In this document: positions 34,485 to 42,500 of the stretch, piece by piece
Position numbering within the stretch: the stretch's first letter is position 1
How the letters are laid out: each line of letters begins with the position of its first letter
NCBI RefSeq assembly: GCF_047123305.1
Contig: NZ_CP138918.1
Location: 3,658,001-3,722,000, forward strand
Direction: 5' to 3'
DNA: 64,000 nucleotides
Source: Thalassobius sp047123305
Lineage (GTDB): Bacteria > Pseudomonadota > Alphaproteobacteria > Rhodobacterales > Rhodobacteraceae
Made by a program: the position numbers and the translations under genes
Notes under the pieces: model-generated
What the model was told of the DNA's origin: nothing
Seen by the model: the letters and a program-made list of their open reading frames with translations, nothing else
Database searches by the model: none

Positions 34485-34935
34485 CACCCTGCATCACATC
34501 ACCGATGCGCTTCAAACCGTTGCAGGGTTGGAAGAAACCGAGGCTTTGCTGGCTTCCGTAGGGGCATCTATGGGCGAGAAAATCTATGCACAGGAGTGCA
34601 CTCTCCTAAAGGTTGATCGCCTTCCCGTTGCGTCTCTGCCAGCAAGTTTTGACGCGCTGGCCGAGGGATTTGGCGCCGATTTTTTGGGGAATGATTCGCA
34701 AACCACTCGATTCGTTATGGAAAACTGCCGTTGCAGTTGTAGTCGCAATTCTGACACACAACGCGGGTACTGCAACTTAATGGCAAATATTTTGGGCAGC
34801 CTGGCCGCAAACAGTGCAGGATACGCAAAAGTCCGGCTGGAGAAGTTGGCAAAACACCCCACAGGTTGCTGCCGTCTGGTGGTTGACCTGGAGGATGACG
34901 GCACACCGGGGATCGAGTATTTCGCGCATGACTAA
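34459..34935 (+). CDS. Cysteine-cluster sensor-like domain (methanogen output domain type)
   Basis: 158 residues. Layout resembles the single-domain proteins named methanogen output domain 1: helical N-part (FLSDTLHHITDALQTVAGLEE), a middle with FDALAEGFGADF, then a cysteine cluster CRCSCSRNSDTQRGYC and a final HPTGCCRLVVDLED. Six cysteines in the C-terminal half suggest metal or redox binding. Start at ATG 34459 is uncertain because no Shine-Dalgarno is near; a TTG at 34387 is in frame. It overlaps the kinase start by eight bases, so it probably works with that kinase as sensory input. Confidence 0.68.
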   Translation: MNREAFLSDTLHHITDALQTVAGLEETEALLASVGASMGEKIYAQECTLLKVDRLPVASLPASFDALAEGFGADFLGNDSQTTRFVMENCRCSCSRNSDTQRGYCNLMANILGSLAANSAGYAKVRLEKLAKHPTGCCRLVVDLEDDGTPGIEYFAHD

Positions 34936-37264
34936 ACTTGAGACGCAGTTCCAGGATCACACGCTGGCCCGCTACGGTGAGGTCATTGCGCTGGACGCGT
35001 CGCCAAGTGTCATTGTCACCGCGCAGGGTGAGATCGCCCAAGCCAATCCCCGTGCCGAAAACCTATGTCCCTCTGCCCGCCTTGCTGCCTGCCTGCAAAC
35101 GCCGGAAAACCGTGAACAGCTGCTGCTGGCACAACGCTCTACCGCGCCGCGATTGGCACGGCTGATCTTGCAGGATAGCGACGGCGACCCTCTGCCCGTT
35201 CGCGCGCGTCTGGCCCGCCTGCCCGCCCGCACCGCACACCCGCTGCTGCTGATCCGGATGGAGGTCCTGGAGGCCGAGGACCCGTTTCAGCGAGTTCGCA
35301 GCGACAATGCCCAATTGCAGCGCGCCATCCAGGCCCGCAAACGCAGCGACAAACGGTTCCGCCAGTTCCTGAACTCCGCCGTGGATGGCATCGGCGCGGT
35401 GGCGGAAAACGGTCAGATCACGATGGCCAATGCGGCGCTTTCAACCATGCTAGGGGTGTCCGGCCTGATCGGAAAATCGCTGTTTGATTACGTCGATATG
35501 ATTGACCTGCGGGCGCAGGATCATGGGTTTGAAACCCCGTCCGATCCCGCCGCATTCCTTAGCCGTTTGATCGGCGTCCCGCATGAGGCCTATATCCAGA
35601 GCGAGGCCCGCGACCGCTATCCGGTGGAGCTCACCGTCACCCCAATCGAAGAACCGGGGCTGAGGCAATTTGTCGTTGTTTTGCGGGACATTACGGCGCG
35701 GCGCGAATATAAGGAAGCGCTGGCGCGGTCACAGTATCTGGAGGCCGCCCGCGACATTGCCCGCGCCAATGAGCAGACCAAAACCCAGTTTCTGGCCACT
35801 GTCAGCCACGAGATGCGCACCCCGATGGGGGCCATTGCCACCGCCGCGGATCTGTTGCTTAATGACGCCAAGCTAGCGCCTGAACACCGGCAGTTGCTGG
35901 AGGTAGTGCGCGGCTCGGCCGACACAGCGCTGGAGCAGATCAACGACACGCTGGAACATGTGCGCATGGACCTGCGCCCAATCAAGGATCACCCCGTTTC
36001 GGCCTTCAGCCCTGCGGAGGTGCTGCAAAAGCTGGCGGGCCAAAGCCGGATCGCAGCCGAGGCCAAAGGGCTGACATTGTCGTTGAACCTCAACTGCCCC
36101 GCCGCCATTCAGGTCGCGGGCTATCACCATCTGTTCCACCGTGTGGTGCAGAATCTTCTGGGCAATGCGGTGAAATACACCGATCAGGGCGACATCACCT
36201 TGTCTGCCGATTGCGAGATCCAGCGCAGCCCCGGAGCGGCCAATATTGTCGCGGTCAATCTGGAGGTTGCCGATACAGGTCGCGGCATTGCTCCGGAACA
36301 GATTGAGCGGCTGTTTTCACCCTTTGAAACCGGCAACAACTCTTTCGACACGCTGGCGCAAAGTGCCGGGCTGGGGCTGTCGATTGTGAAGCGGGCTGTG
36401 GATGCGATGGGCGGCGCCATCCGGGTCAGCTCTACCCCCGGTGAAGGCAGCAGTTTTCAGGTCAACCTGCGTTTTGGCCTGCCCGCAACCCAAGCAACCC
36501 CCGAGGCTGACCCCACGCAAAAACCGCTCAACACCAAGGGCTTCCGCTTCCTTGTGGTGGATGACAACCCGTTGAACCGTCAGCTGATGACCAAATTGTT
36601 GGACAGCGAAGGCTGCGTCGCGATCACGGCTGAGAACGGCGAAGATGCTTTGACCAAGATCGCCGAACACGAGGTGGATGCGGTGCTGATGGACATTGGC
36701 CTGCCGGGCATCGACGGGCTGGAAACCACCCGCCGGATGCTGCAGCGCCCTGCCCTCGCCCAACTGCCGGTTTTTGGCCTCACCGGATTTTCCGATCCGG
36801 AAGTGCGCGAACGGGCGGAACTGGCGGGGATGAACCACGTCTATGTGAAACCACTGCGCCGCAATCAGCTGCATGAGGTGGTGCATCGGATCATCAATGG
36901 CGCTTCTTTGGATGCCCCTGGACAGCCGCGCCCGGTGGAGGTCCTGAAACAGGATGTGGCCCGCCAGATTGCTAAAATCTCAGGCGACAACTGGTCGGTG
37001 TTTGTGCACCAGTTGCACAAGGAATGCGCTGTCATGGTGGGCCAGATGCGCGACGCCCTGCAACGTGGCGCGCTTGCCGATATCCTTGAGACCGCGCGTC
37101 GTGGCAGTACCACCGCAGCAACGGTCGGCGCTATTGCGTTGCATCAGACATTTCTGGAGATTGAAGAGCAGGCCAAGGCTGATCAGGCCAGCCATCTGCC
37201 CGCCACCATCGAACGCTCAGAAGAATTGCTGGAACAGACGCGGTTGGCACTCACCTTGCTTTAA
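34928..37264 (+). CDS. Hybrid histidine kinase with PAS, receiver and degenerate Hpt
   Basis: 778 residues, no membrane segment. PAS-like parts at about 15-110 and 140-270 (FRQFLNSAVDGIGAVAENGQI); HisKA with His294 in SHEMRTPMG; HATPase_c with NLLGNAVKYTD, DTGRGI and GLGLSIV (about 400-520); receiver at about 540-660 with phospho-acceptor Asp589 in VLMDIGLPGIDG and Lys in YVKPL. The last 100 residues are Hpt-like but the expected His is Thr722 (ETARRGSTTAATVGA). ATG 34928 overlaps the preceding gene by eight bases. The sigma-54 promoter and FliL-like neighbour tie it to flagellar control; the downstream target is not identified. Confidence 0.87.
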   Translation: MTKLETQFQDHTLARYGEVIALDASPSVIVTAQGEIAQANPRAENLCPSARLAACLQTPENREQLLLAQRSTAPRLARLILQDSDGDPLPVRARLARLPARTAHPLLLIRMEVLEAEDPFQRVRSDNAQLQRAIQARKRSDKRFRQFLNSAVDGIGAVAENGQITMANAALSTMLGVSGLIGKSLFDYVDMIDLRAQDHGFETPSDPAAFLSRLIGVPHEAYIQSEARDRYPVELTVTPIEEPGLRQFVVVLRDITARREYKEALARSQYLEAARDIARANEQTKTQFLATVSHEMRTPMGAIATAADLLLNDAKLAPEHRQLLEVVRGSADTALEQINDTLEHVRMDLRPIKDHPVSAFSPAEVLQKLAGQSRIAAEAKGLTLSLNLNCPAAIQVAGYHHLFHRVVQNLLGNAVKYTDQGDITLSADCEIQRSPGAANIVAVNLEVADTGRGIAPEQIERLFSPFETGNNSFDTLAQSAGLGLSIVKRAVDAMGGAIRVSSTPGEGSSFQVNLRFGLPATQATPEADPTQKPLNTKGFRFLVVDDNPLNRQLMTKLLDSEGCVAITAENGEDALTKIAEHEVDAVLMDIGLPGIDGLETTRRMLQRPALAQLPVFGLTGFSDPEVRERAELAGMNHVYVKPLRRNQLHEVVHRIINGASLDAPGQPRPVEVLKQDVARQIAKISGDNWSVFVHQLHKECAVMVGQMRDALQRGALADILETARRGSTTAATVGAIALHQTFLEIEEQAKADQASHLPATIERSEELLEQTRLALTLL

Positions 37265-37290
37265 ACCCCTCAACGGACCGTCAGTTGAGC

Positions 37291-37302
37291 ATAACGCGTT
37301 AT
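37291..37302. repeat. 12-bp palindrome at the start of the FliL-like gene
   Basis: ATAACGCGTTAT; its last two bases are the first two of the ATG at 37301. Confidence 0.8.
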
Positions 37303-37813
37303 GAGTGAAGAAGAGATCCTCGCCGAAAAGCCCCGTAAGGCCCCGATCCTGCCCGGCGTTGTTGCAGCGCTGTTGGTTGGTGGCATCTATGCGGCCGGAC
37401 ATTTCACCGCCACCGCACCAATGGATGTGGCCATAGCCCTGCCCGAAGACGAGATGATGGAAGAAGAACCAGAGACCGGCCCGGTGCCACGTCGCTACGT
37501 GTCCTTCCCGATGAGCCTGACAGCGCAGGTACCGAAATGGGGCACACTCTTAATCGACATTGGCATGGCCGTGCATGAAGACCTGCCGATGTCGGTCACC
37601 GATGCCTTCCTCACCGACACCGCGCCGCTTGCCGCGCCCTTGTCAGAGGCGCTGCTGATCGCGGTCGAGGACCCGGATGCAACGGATTTGGAAAGCATTC
37701 AGAATATGCTGCCCCCGCTGCTGAAAGACGCCCTCAACGGGGTCATCACCAGTGAAGACCTGCCCGATCCGGTGCTGGAGGTCTATCTGCTGAAACTCAT
37801 CACCACGGGGTGA
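37301..37813 (+). CDS. FliL-like single-pass membrane protein
   Basis: 170 residues. Cytosolic 1-16, one membrane segment about 17-33 (LPGVVAALLVGGIYAAG), then a periplasmic domain in which YVSFPMSLTAQVP and the end DLPDPVLEVYLLKLITTG recall FliL. The operonic FliL is at 60299-60865, so this would be a second FliL-type stator-associated protein; R. sphaeroides uses such extra proteins (for example MotF) for rotation, but I cannot assign it to one. It follows the kinase by 36 bases and has a weak ribosome site. Confidence 0.65.
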   Translation: MSEEEILAEKPRKAPILPGVVAALLVGGIYAAGHFTATAPMDVAIALPEDEMMEEEPETGPVPRRYVSFPMSLTAQVPKWGTLLIDIGMAVHEDLPMSVTDAFLTDTAPLAAPLSEALLIAVEDPDATDLESIQNMLPPLLKDALNGVITSEDLPDPVLEVYLLKLITTG

Positions 37814-37840
37814 CCTTTTTGGCGGCGTCAGTCAGCTACT

Positions 37841-37856
37841 TGGCACGCAACCTGCA
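37841..37856 (+). promoter_or_regulatory. Sigma-54 promoter of the 60-residue protein gene
   Basis: TGGCACGCAACCTGCA; perfect -24 box, CTGC in place of TTGC. 32 bases before the gene. Confidence 0.82.
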
Positions 37857-37888
37857 CCTACCCCCCTCAGGACAAAGAGGAGCAAGCC

Positions 37889-38071
37889 ATGATTGACCAA
37901 CAGGAAATGCGCAGCCGCACCGCAACCGACCACGAGGTGCGCAAGATGGCGGTGGAGATTGTCATGTTTGACGAAGACGACCGTGCCACCCGTCAGGCCA
38001 AGGTGAACATCGTCGACTACCTGGCCCCCGTGACCAAACCGCTGTTTCGCCGGTTGAGCCGCCAGAGCTGA
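37889..38071 (+). CDS. Unknown 60-residue protein of the sigma-54 regulon
   Basis: 60 residues (MIDQQEMRSRTATDHEVRKM..., ending LFRRLSRQS), not recognised. Acidic middle (IVMFDEDDRATRQAKVNI) and basic end, no membrane segment. Strong support for expression: own sigma-54 promoter, AGAGGAG six to ten bases before the ATG, and a terminator right after. A small structural or regulatory flagellar protein is likely but its role is unknown. Confidence 0.72.
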   Translation: MIDQQEMRSRTATDHEVRKMAVEIVMFDEDDRATRQAKVNIVDYLAPVTKPLFRRLSRQS

Positions 38072-38097
38072 GGCTCAGAGACCTTCCCAAAATGACA

Positions 38098-38124
38098 AAC
38101 GGGCCACCGATTTCGGGGCCCGTT
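38098..38124 (+). terminator. Terminator after the 60-residue protein gene
   Basis: AACGGGCC / GGCCCGTT with an 11-base loop, followed by GTTTTTTGTC. Confidence 0.8.
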
Positions 38125-38153
38125 GTTTTTTGTCTGAATTTTCGGATGAGTCG

Positions 38154-38381
38154 TTATCGCTGTCCCAGTTCGGCCTGTTCTGCGCGGTAGGTCTTCAGAC
38201 GCTGGCGGAACGCAAAACTGCCCCCCACCATGATCAGGATCCCGATGGTCATCGGCGAGGGCATCATCCCGGCAATCACCTGGGCATGCTCTGGCTGCAC
38301 GCCGATCAGCAGGATCGCGAGGAAAGCACAGCCCAGATAGATCCGGATCAACTGACATTTGCGGCATGTGGTGCGAAACAT
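38154..38381 (-). CDS. Small two-pass membrane protein with CxxC
   Basis: 75 residues, not recognised. CRKCQ at residues 6-10, membrane segments about 12-30 (IRIYLGCAFLAILLIG) and 44-58 (TIGILIMVGGSFAF), and a short charged tail. It begins two bases after the stop of the 38384 gene, so it is the last gene of the fliS operon. The CxxC could bind metal or form a disulfide. Confidence 0.6.
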   Translation of the reverse strand: MFRTTCRKCQLIRIYLGCAFLAILLIGVQPEHAQVIAGMMPSPMTIGILIMVGGSFAFRQRLKTYRAEQAELGQR

Positions 38382-38383
38382 GA

Positions 38384-38716
38384 TTACCTTCCCGATCCGC
38401 GCGAATAGGCAAGACGGATTTTGCGGTCCGTGCCCTGACGCTGCTTGAGTTTACGGCGATCTGTGTCGATTTCGCTGGCGGTTTCGCCCAGTTTGGCAAC
38501 CGCCTCTTTCAAGGCTTCGTAATAGTGTTCCTGGCCCGGCTCTAACCCGGGCAAGCCACCGATCATAGCCATGGCCATACTGCGCAACTGGTGATCAAGC
38601 GTGCGGAAAGCGTCGAGGTCGCCCTCTTTCGCCGCCTGCTGGCATTGCTCCAGCAGGGTCTCAAATTCCTTGATCCGTTCTGCAGTCTGGTCCATGTCGA
38701 CCGGGCTTTCACTCAT
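38384..38716 (-). CDS. FliT-like small helical protein downstream of fliS
   Basis: 110 residues, helical and charged (ERIKEFETLLEQCQQAAKEGDLDAFRTLDHQLRSM). It overlaps fliS by four bases (ATGA). Position, size and helical character fit FliT-type chaperones, which follow fliS in many bacteria and bind FliD; sequence identity to FliT cannot be judged here. Start at ATG 38716 is fixed by the overlap. Confidence 0.6.
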   Translation of the reverse strand: MSESPVDMDQTAERIKEFETLLEQCQQAAKEGDLDAFRTLDHQLRSMAMAMIGGLPGLEPGQEHYYEALKEAVAKLGETASEIDTDRRKLKQRQGTDRKIRLAYSRGSGR

Positions 38717-39108
38717 CCAACTTGCCTTACTTGCGGGCCAATCTCCGTCCAGGCATCCAAAATGCCCGAGATCGCATCCGCAGAGCCTGCAATATCCGCG
38801 CCGTCTTCCTTGCGGAAGGCAGCCAAAATATTCTGGCGGCAATATTCATACAGTTCGAACAGCGACACCGCGATGTCTTCGCCCTTTTCAAAATCCAGCG
38901 AGGACTGCAGCAGGTAGATCGCCCGCAGCGCTTTGTTCACATGTTCGGGGGGATATTCCGTGCCCGCCTCATTGGAGGCTTTCATCACGTTCAGCGACTT
39001 TTCCAGCTCGCTCAGGATGACGCGGACAATCTGATGCGGATCGTCCGGGACGTTCACCCCAGAGTTGCCGGTTTGACGATAGGTAGAGCGTGCAGAGGCG
39101 AAAGTCAT
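38713..39108 (-). CDS. fliS: FliS, flagellin export chaperone
   Basis: 131 residues. N-terminal ARSTYRQTG, then HQIVRVILSELEKSLNVMK, AIYLLQSSLDFEKGEDIAVSLFELYEYCRQNIL: the FliS four-helix fold. It caps the flagellin C-terminus until export. AAGGA lies ten bases before ATG 39108; a FliA-type promoter is upstream, fitting co-expression with flagellin and FliD. Confidence 0.88.
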   Translation of the reverse strand: MTFASARSTYRQTGNSGVNVPDDPHQIVRVILSELEKSLNVMKASNEAGTEYPPEHVNKALRAIYLLQSSLDFEKGEDIAVSLFELYEYCRQNILAAFRKEDGADIAGSADAISGILDAWTEIGPQVRQVG

Positions 39109-39150
39109 CTGGCGTCTTTCCTTAGTTGCTGTGTTCCCTTGTTACTTAGA

Positions 39151-39178
39151 AGAACGGCAGGAACACGGCGGACGTTTA
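39151..39178 (-). promoter_or_regulatory. Candidate FliA promoter of fliS
   Basis: Minus strand TAAACGTC, 12 bases, GCCGTTCT. The spacer is one base longer than in flgM/fliD sites. Confidence 0.42.
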
Positions 39179-39198
39179 GAAGTTTTTGGCCCATGGCC

Positions 39199-39486
39199 TC
39201 AGCTTTGTGGCCCTGACTTCATCCAGCCCGGCGCATAGTAGACAACCTGGCCTTTTCGGGCCTCTACAGCCTGTCGTGGCATGTCACCAACGGTCTGAAA
39301 TACCTGCGCTTCCGCAGTTTGCTTCCCGGTATTCTCCACTGAATTGCCTACCAGCGGGCCAGCCGCCCTCTGTAGCCGCCATTGCAGCCAGCGCAGGGTG
39401 CTGGTCCAGCGCGATTTCACCACGCGTGACAGCGCCACACCAAGGAAGCCTGCAAAGGCAAGATGTTGTTCCAGAAAGCGGCGCAT
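39199..39486 (-). CDS. Unknown small protein after cheA3
   Basis: 95 residues, not recognised. N-terminal half is hydrophobic/basic (HLAFAGFLGVALSRVVKSRW) and may associate with the membrane; the rest is soluble and ends APGWMKSGPQS. AAGGAG is about ten bases before ATG 39486, just past the cheA3 stop at 39501, so it would be co-transcribed. No homologue comes to mind. Confidence 0.5.
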   Translation of the reverse strand: MRRFLEQHLAFAGFLGVALSRVVKSRWTSTLRWLQWRLQRAAGPLVGNSVENTGKQTAEAQVFQTVGDMPRQAVEARKGQVVYYAPGWMKSGPQS

Positions 39487-39500
39487 ATGTGGGGATCTCC

Positions 39501-42500
39501 TTAGGCGGCGTCTGCTAGGCGATCTACTGCAACGACCATGCCGACTTCGCCGCCAGATAGCAGAGCGAGCCCCATCATATTGCGAATTCCCACCAAGGGA
39601 CCCTGCAGAGGCCGCAGAAGCACCAGTTGCTGCCCCAGCATCTCATCCACAGGAATAGCGATCCGGTGTTCGTCATTGCGTAGCACCACATAGAGGCTCT
39701 GGGTTTTGACCGGCTTGGCGCGGGCTTCTTGCGCCATCTCGCCAACACTCAACCCGCCGTCGATCACGTTCAACTGACGGATCGGCGCCAGTTCCCCGGT
39801 GTCGGTGCGCAGCATGGCCGCGTTGTTCTGTGCCGGGATCGGCAGCAGCGCGTCCGAACTGCCCAGCTGGATCCGTTCGATGGCATTGACCGGCACCACG
39901 TAGCGCACATCGCCAACCCGTACGACCATACCGTCCAGCAGCGCCATATGCACCGGCAGCATCAGATGGAAACTGAACCCGCCCGAGGGCACCGGCACAG
40001 CGCGGAATTCGCCGCCCTGACGGATTGCATCAGCTTCCAGCTCTTTCATCAACTCCGCGTCCAGATCAACGGTGCCATCATCCGACAGAACCACTGAAAC
40101 GCTGTTGTCGGCACGGCTGAGGCCAAGGTGGAACTTTTTCGGCCCCCCCTCTTTGACCAGACGGGAACGGATCACCCGTTTCAGCATCTTGGACAGACCG
40201 TCCATCATCGCCTGATCCAGTACAATGCTTTCGCCAGAATGGCTCATGCGCGCTTCGCGACCCACGGTACGCGAACGGGCTTCTACAAAGGCCGCCAGCG
40301 TGCGCAGCAGGATCGAAGCCTTGCGTTCGCGCAGTTTTGCGGTCTCTTCCTGCAGACGGGTCATCTGGGTGTTGAGCTGGGTTTCCGCCTCGGCTGCACG
40401 GGCAACCTTATGGGCGTAATCCTCTACCAACCCCCGGATGGCAGATTGGGTGGCCGGATCCAGGCTGCTGTCATCCTGCTGCGCGCGGCGGCGCATCACA
40501 TGGTCAACGGCCTGCACGATATCGGCGCTCATCAACTCTTCAAGGATATGGTGCACCATCGCCTGACCGGCAGAAATTTCACCAATCGCTTCCATCAACG
40601 ACAGGCTGACGGTTGGTTCAGCACTGCCTTCGGCGCGCTTCTCTTTCTCTTCGCCGCCCTCTTCATCCTCGTCATCACTGACGCTGCTGTAATCGGGCTC
40701 CAGCACGATATGCACAAAGAGGTTTTTCGCCGCCGGATCCATATTGGTCATGGCGGACACAACCACGTCCTGTTCATGCTCTGAAGACAGCAGGAAGTCG
40801 AACAGGGTTTTGTCATCCTGGAAGACGGTCACGTTGGTGATCATCTTGGCGTTGCCGGCACCGATCCATTCCAGGAACTTCTCGGCCAACGCCTCGTCTT
40901 CGTTAAGGTCGGCGCGCACCACATAGAAATGCTGCTTCTCTTCCAGCGAGGTTTGCGCAGCCTTCACGCTTTCAGGGCTGAGAACGCGGTGGAATTCTTC
41001 CGGCAGGCCCAGTTTGCGTTCAATCTGACGGGCCGAAACAGCCCCCTGATTGAAGGTGATGTTGGTCGCTTCTTCGAACAGCTCTTCGACGCGAGCCAGA
41101 TCCGGTTCATCACCCTGATCCAACGAGTCGAAGACCAGTTCGATGGTATCTAGGAACCCACGCGCCATATGCAGCATGAGCGCATCAGCCACATTGGTTG
41201 CCTGACGGACACGGCCAAACAGGTCCACCAGCGCCATCGTCAGGTTGGCGGCGGTTTCCATCCGGTAGTGGTTACAGGCGTGATAGACCAGACGCATCAG
41301 GTGGTTGAAGCCGGCGAACCATTCGGTGCCTTCGGCCTCCAGCGAGTCGCGCTCGATCTTGTCACGCAGACCATTCAGGGTGTCGAAAATCCGATCCGTG
41401 GCCCAGAGGCGCACCAGATTGGACGGGCGGACCACTAGATCCCCCTGCACCCGGTTTTCTACAGGCATGATCTGCTCGTAGCCGATCAGTTCCTCGTAGA
41501 ACGTCAGTTGTTCAATACGGGCGGCCTTGACCGATTCCGCCTTGGCCAGGCGGTTGATCGAGTCAATCGCGCGCACCAGACCGTGTGGTTCGATCAGATC
41601 GATAACGGTTTTCGCCAGATCAGCCAGTTCCTTACGGGCCTCTTCGGGGTTGTCTTCAAGGAAGATCACCGCCTCTGCAATGGCCGCGTAGTAGGGTTCC
41701 AGCTGGCGGAAAAGATTGTCCGCTTCACTGGCTTCTGCCGAGGGTGGAACACCACCACCGTTTTCGGCCAGGGTTTCGCCTTCGGCGATCAGAGCTTTGA
41801 CGCCTTCATCCAGCTTGGCGACATCGCCATAGCCCTCAACTTCGCCCAGGAGCTTCTCCAGCAGAGCAATCCAGGTGTCAAAACCCATCTGGTTGGCGGC
41901 ATGCAGCAAGCCGTCGGCAAGGTTCTTGACGTTGGCCTTGCGGTCACCGATGGCAGCACCTGAGGCCAGATCATCCTTAAGCTTGCCCACAAACTCCTCG
42001 CACATCTCGGCAAAGATGGCGCGGTAGGTTGGGTCATCCGACAGTTTCTTGGCTTCACCGCTGCTGCAGGCTTCTTCTGCGGCAATCGCGGTTTCGGCCT
42101 GTTGATCCGTCGCCGAGGCTTTCGGGGCAGCCGGGTCGGTTTCTGCCACAGGTGCAGCGGCTGGCGCAGCCGGAGCAGGGGCAGCCGGTGCCGGGGTCGG
42201 CGCTGTGGCCGGGGCCGCTGCAGGGGCTGGGGCTGGGGCTGGGGCGTCACTCACGGAACCACCGGCCTGCAAGGTTTCCAGATCGCCAATCAGCTTGGCC
42301 ATGCCCGCTTGAACGTCGCCATCCGCCATGGCGGGGCCGGAGGCTTCAAATTTCTCCAGCACAACAACCCAGTTGTCGAATTCCATCTGACGGGCCGCAT
42401 GCAGCAGACCTGCAACATGTTTCACCGCTTCCTCACGGCGGGTGGCCGGGGCCTCCGCTGCGCCGCCTTTCAGGCGGGTGATCAGGTCATCGGACATCTC

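Noticed and set aside
34814..34927. Upstream extension of the histidine kinase to 34814
   Set aside because: It would overlap the preceding gene by 120 bases and add residues unlike a kinase N-terminus; ATG 34928 gives a short, usual overlap.
37301..37813. Naming this gene fliL
   Set aside because: The canonical fliL is at 60299 between fliK and fliM; similarity here is limited to layout and the C-terminal end, so only FliL-like is stated.
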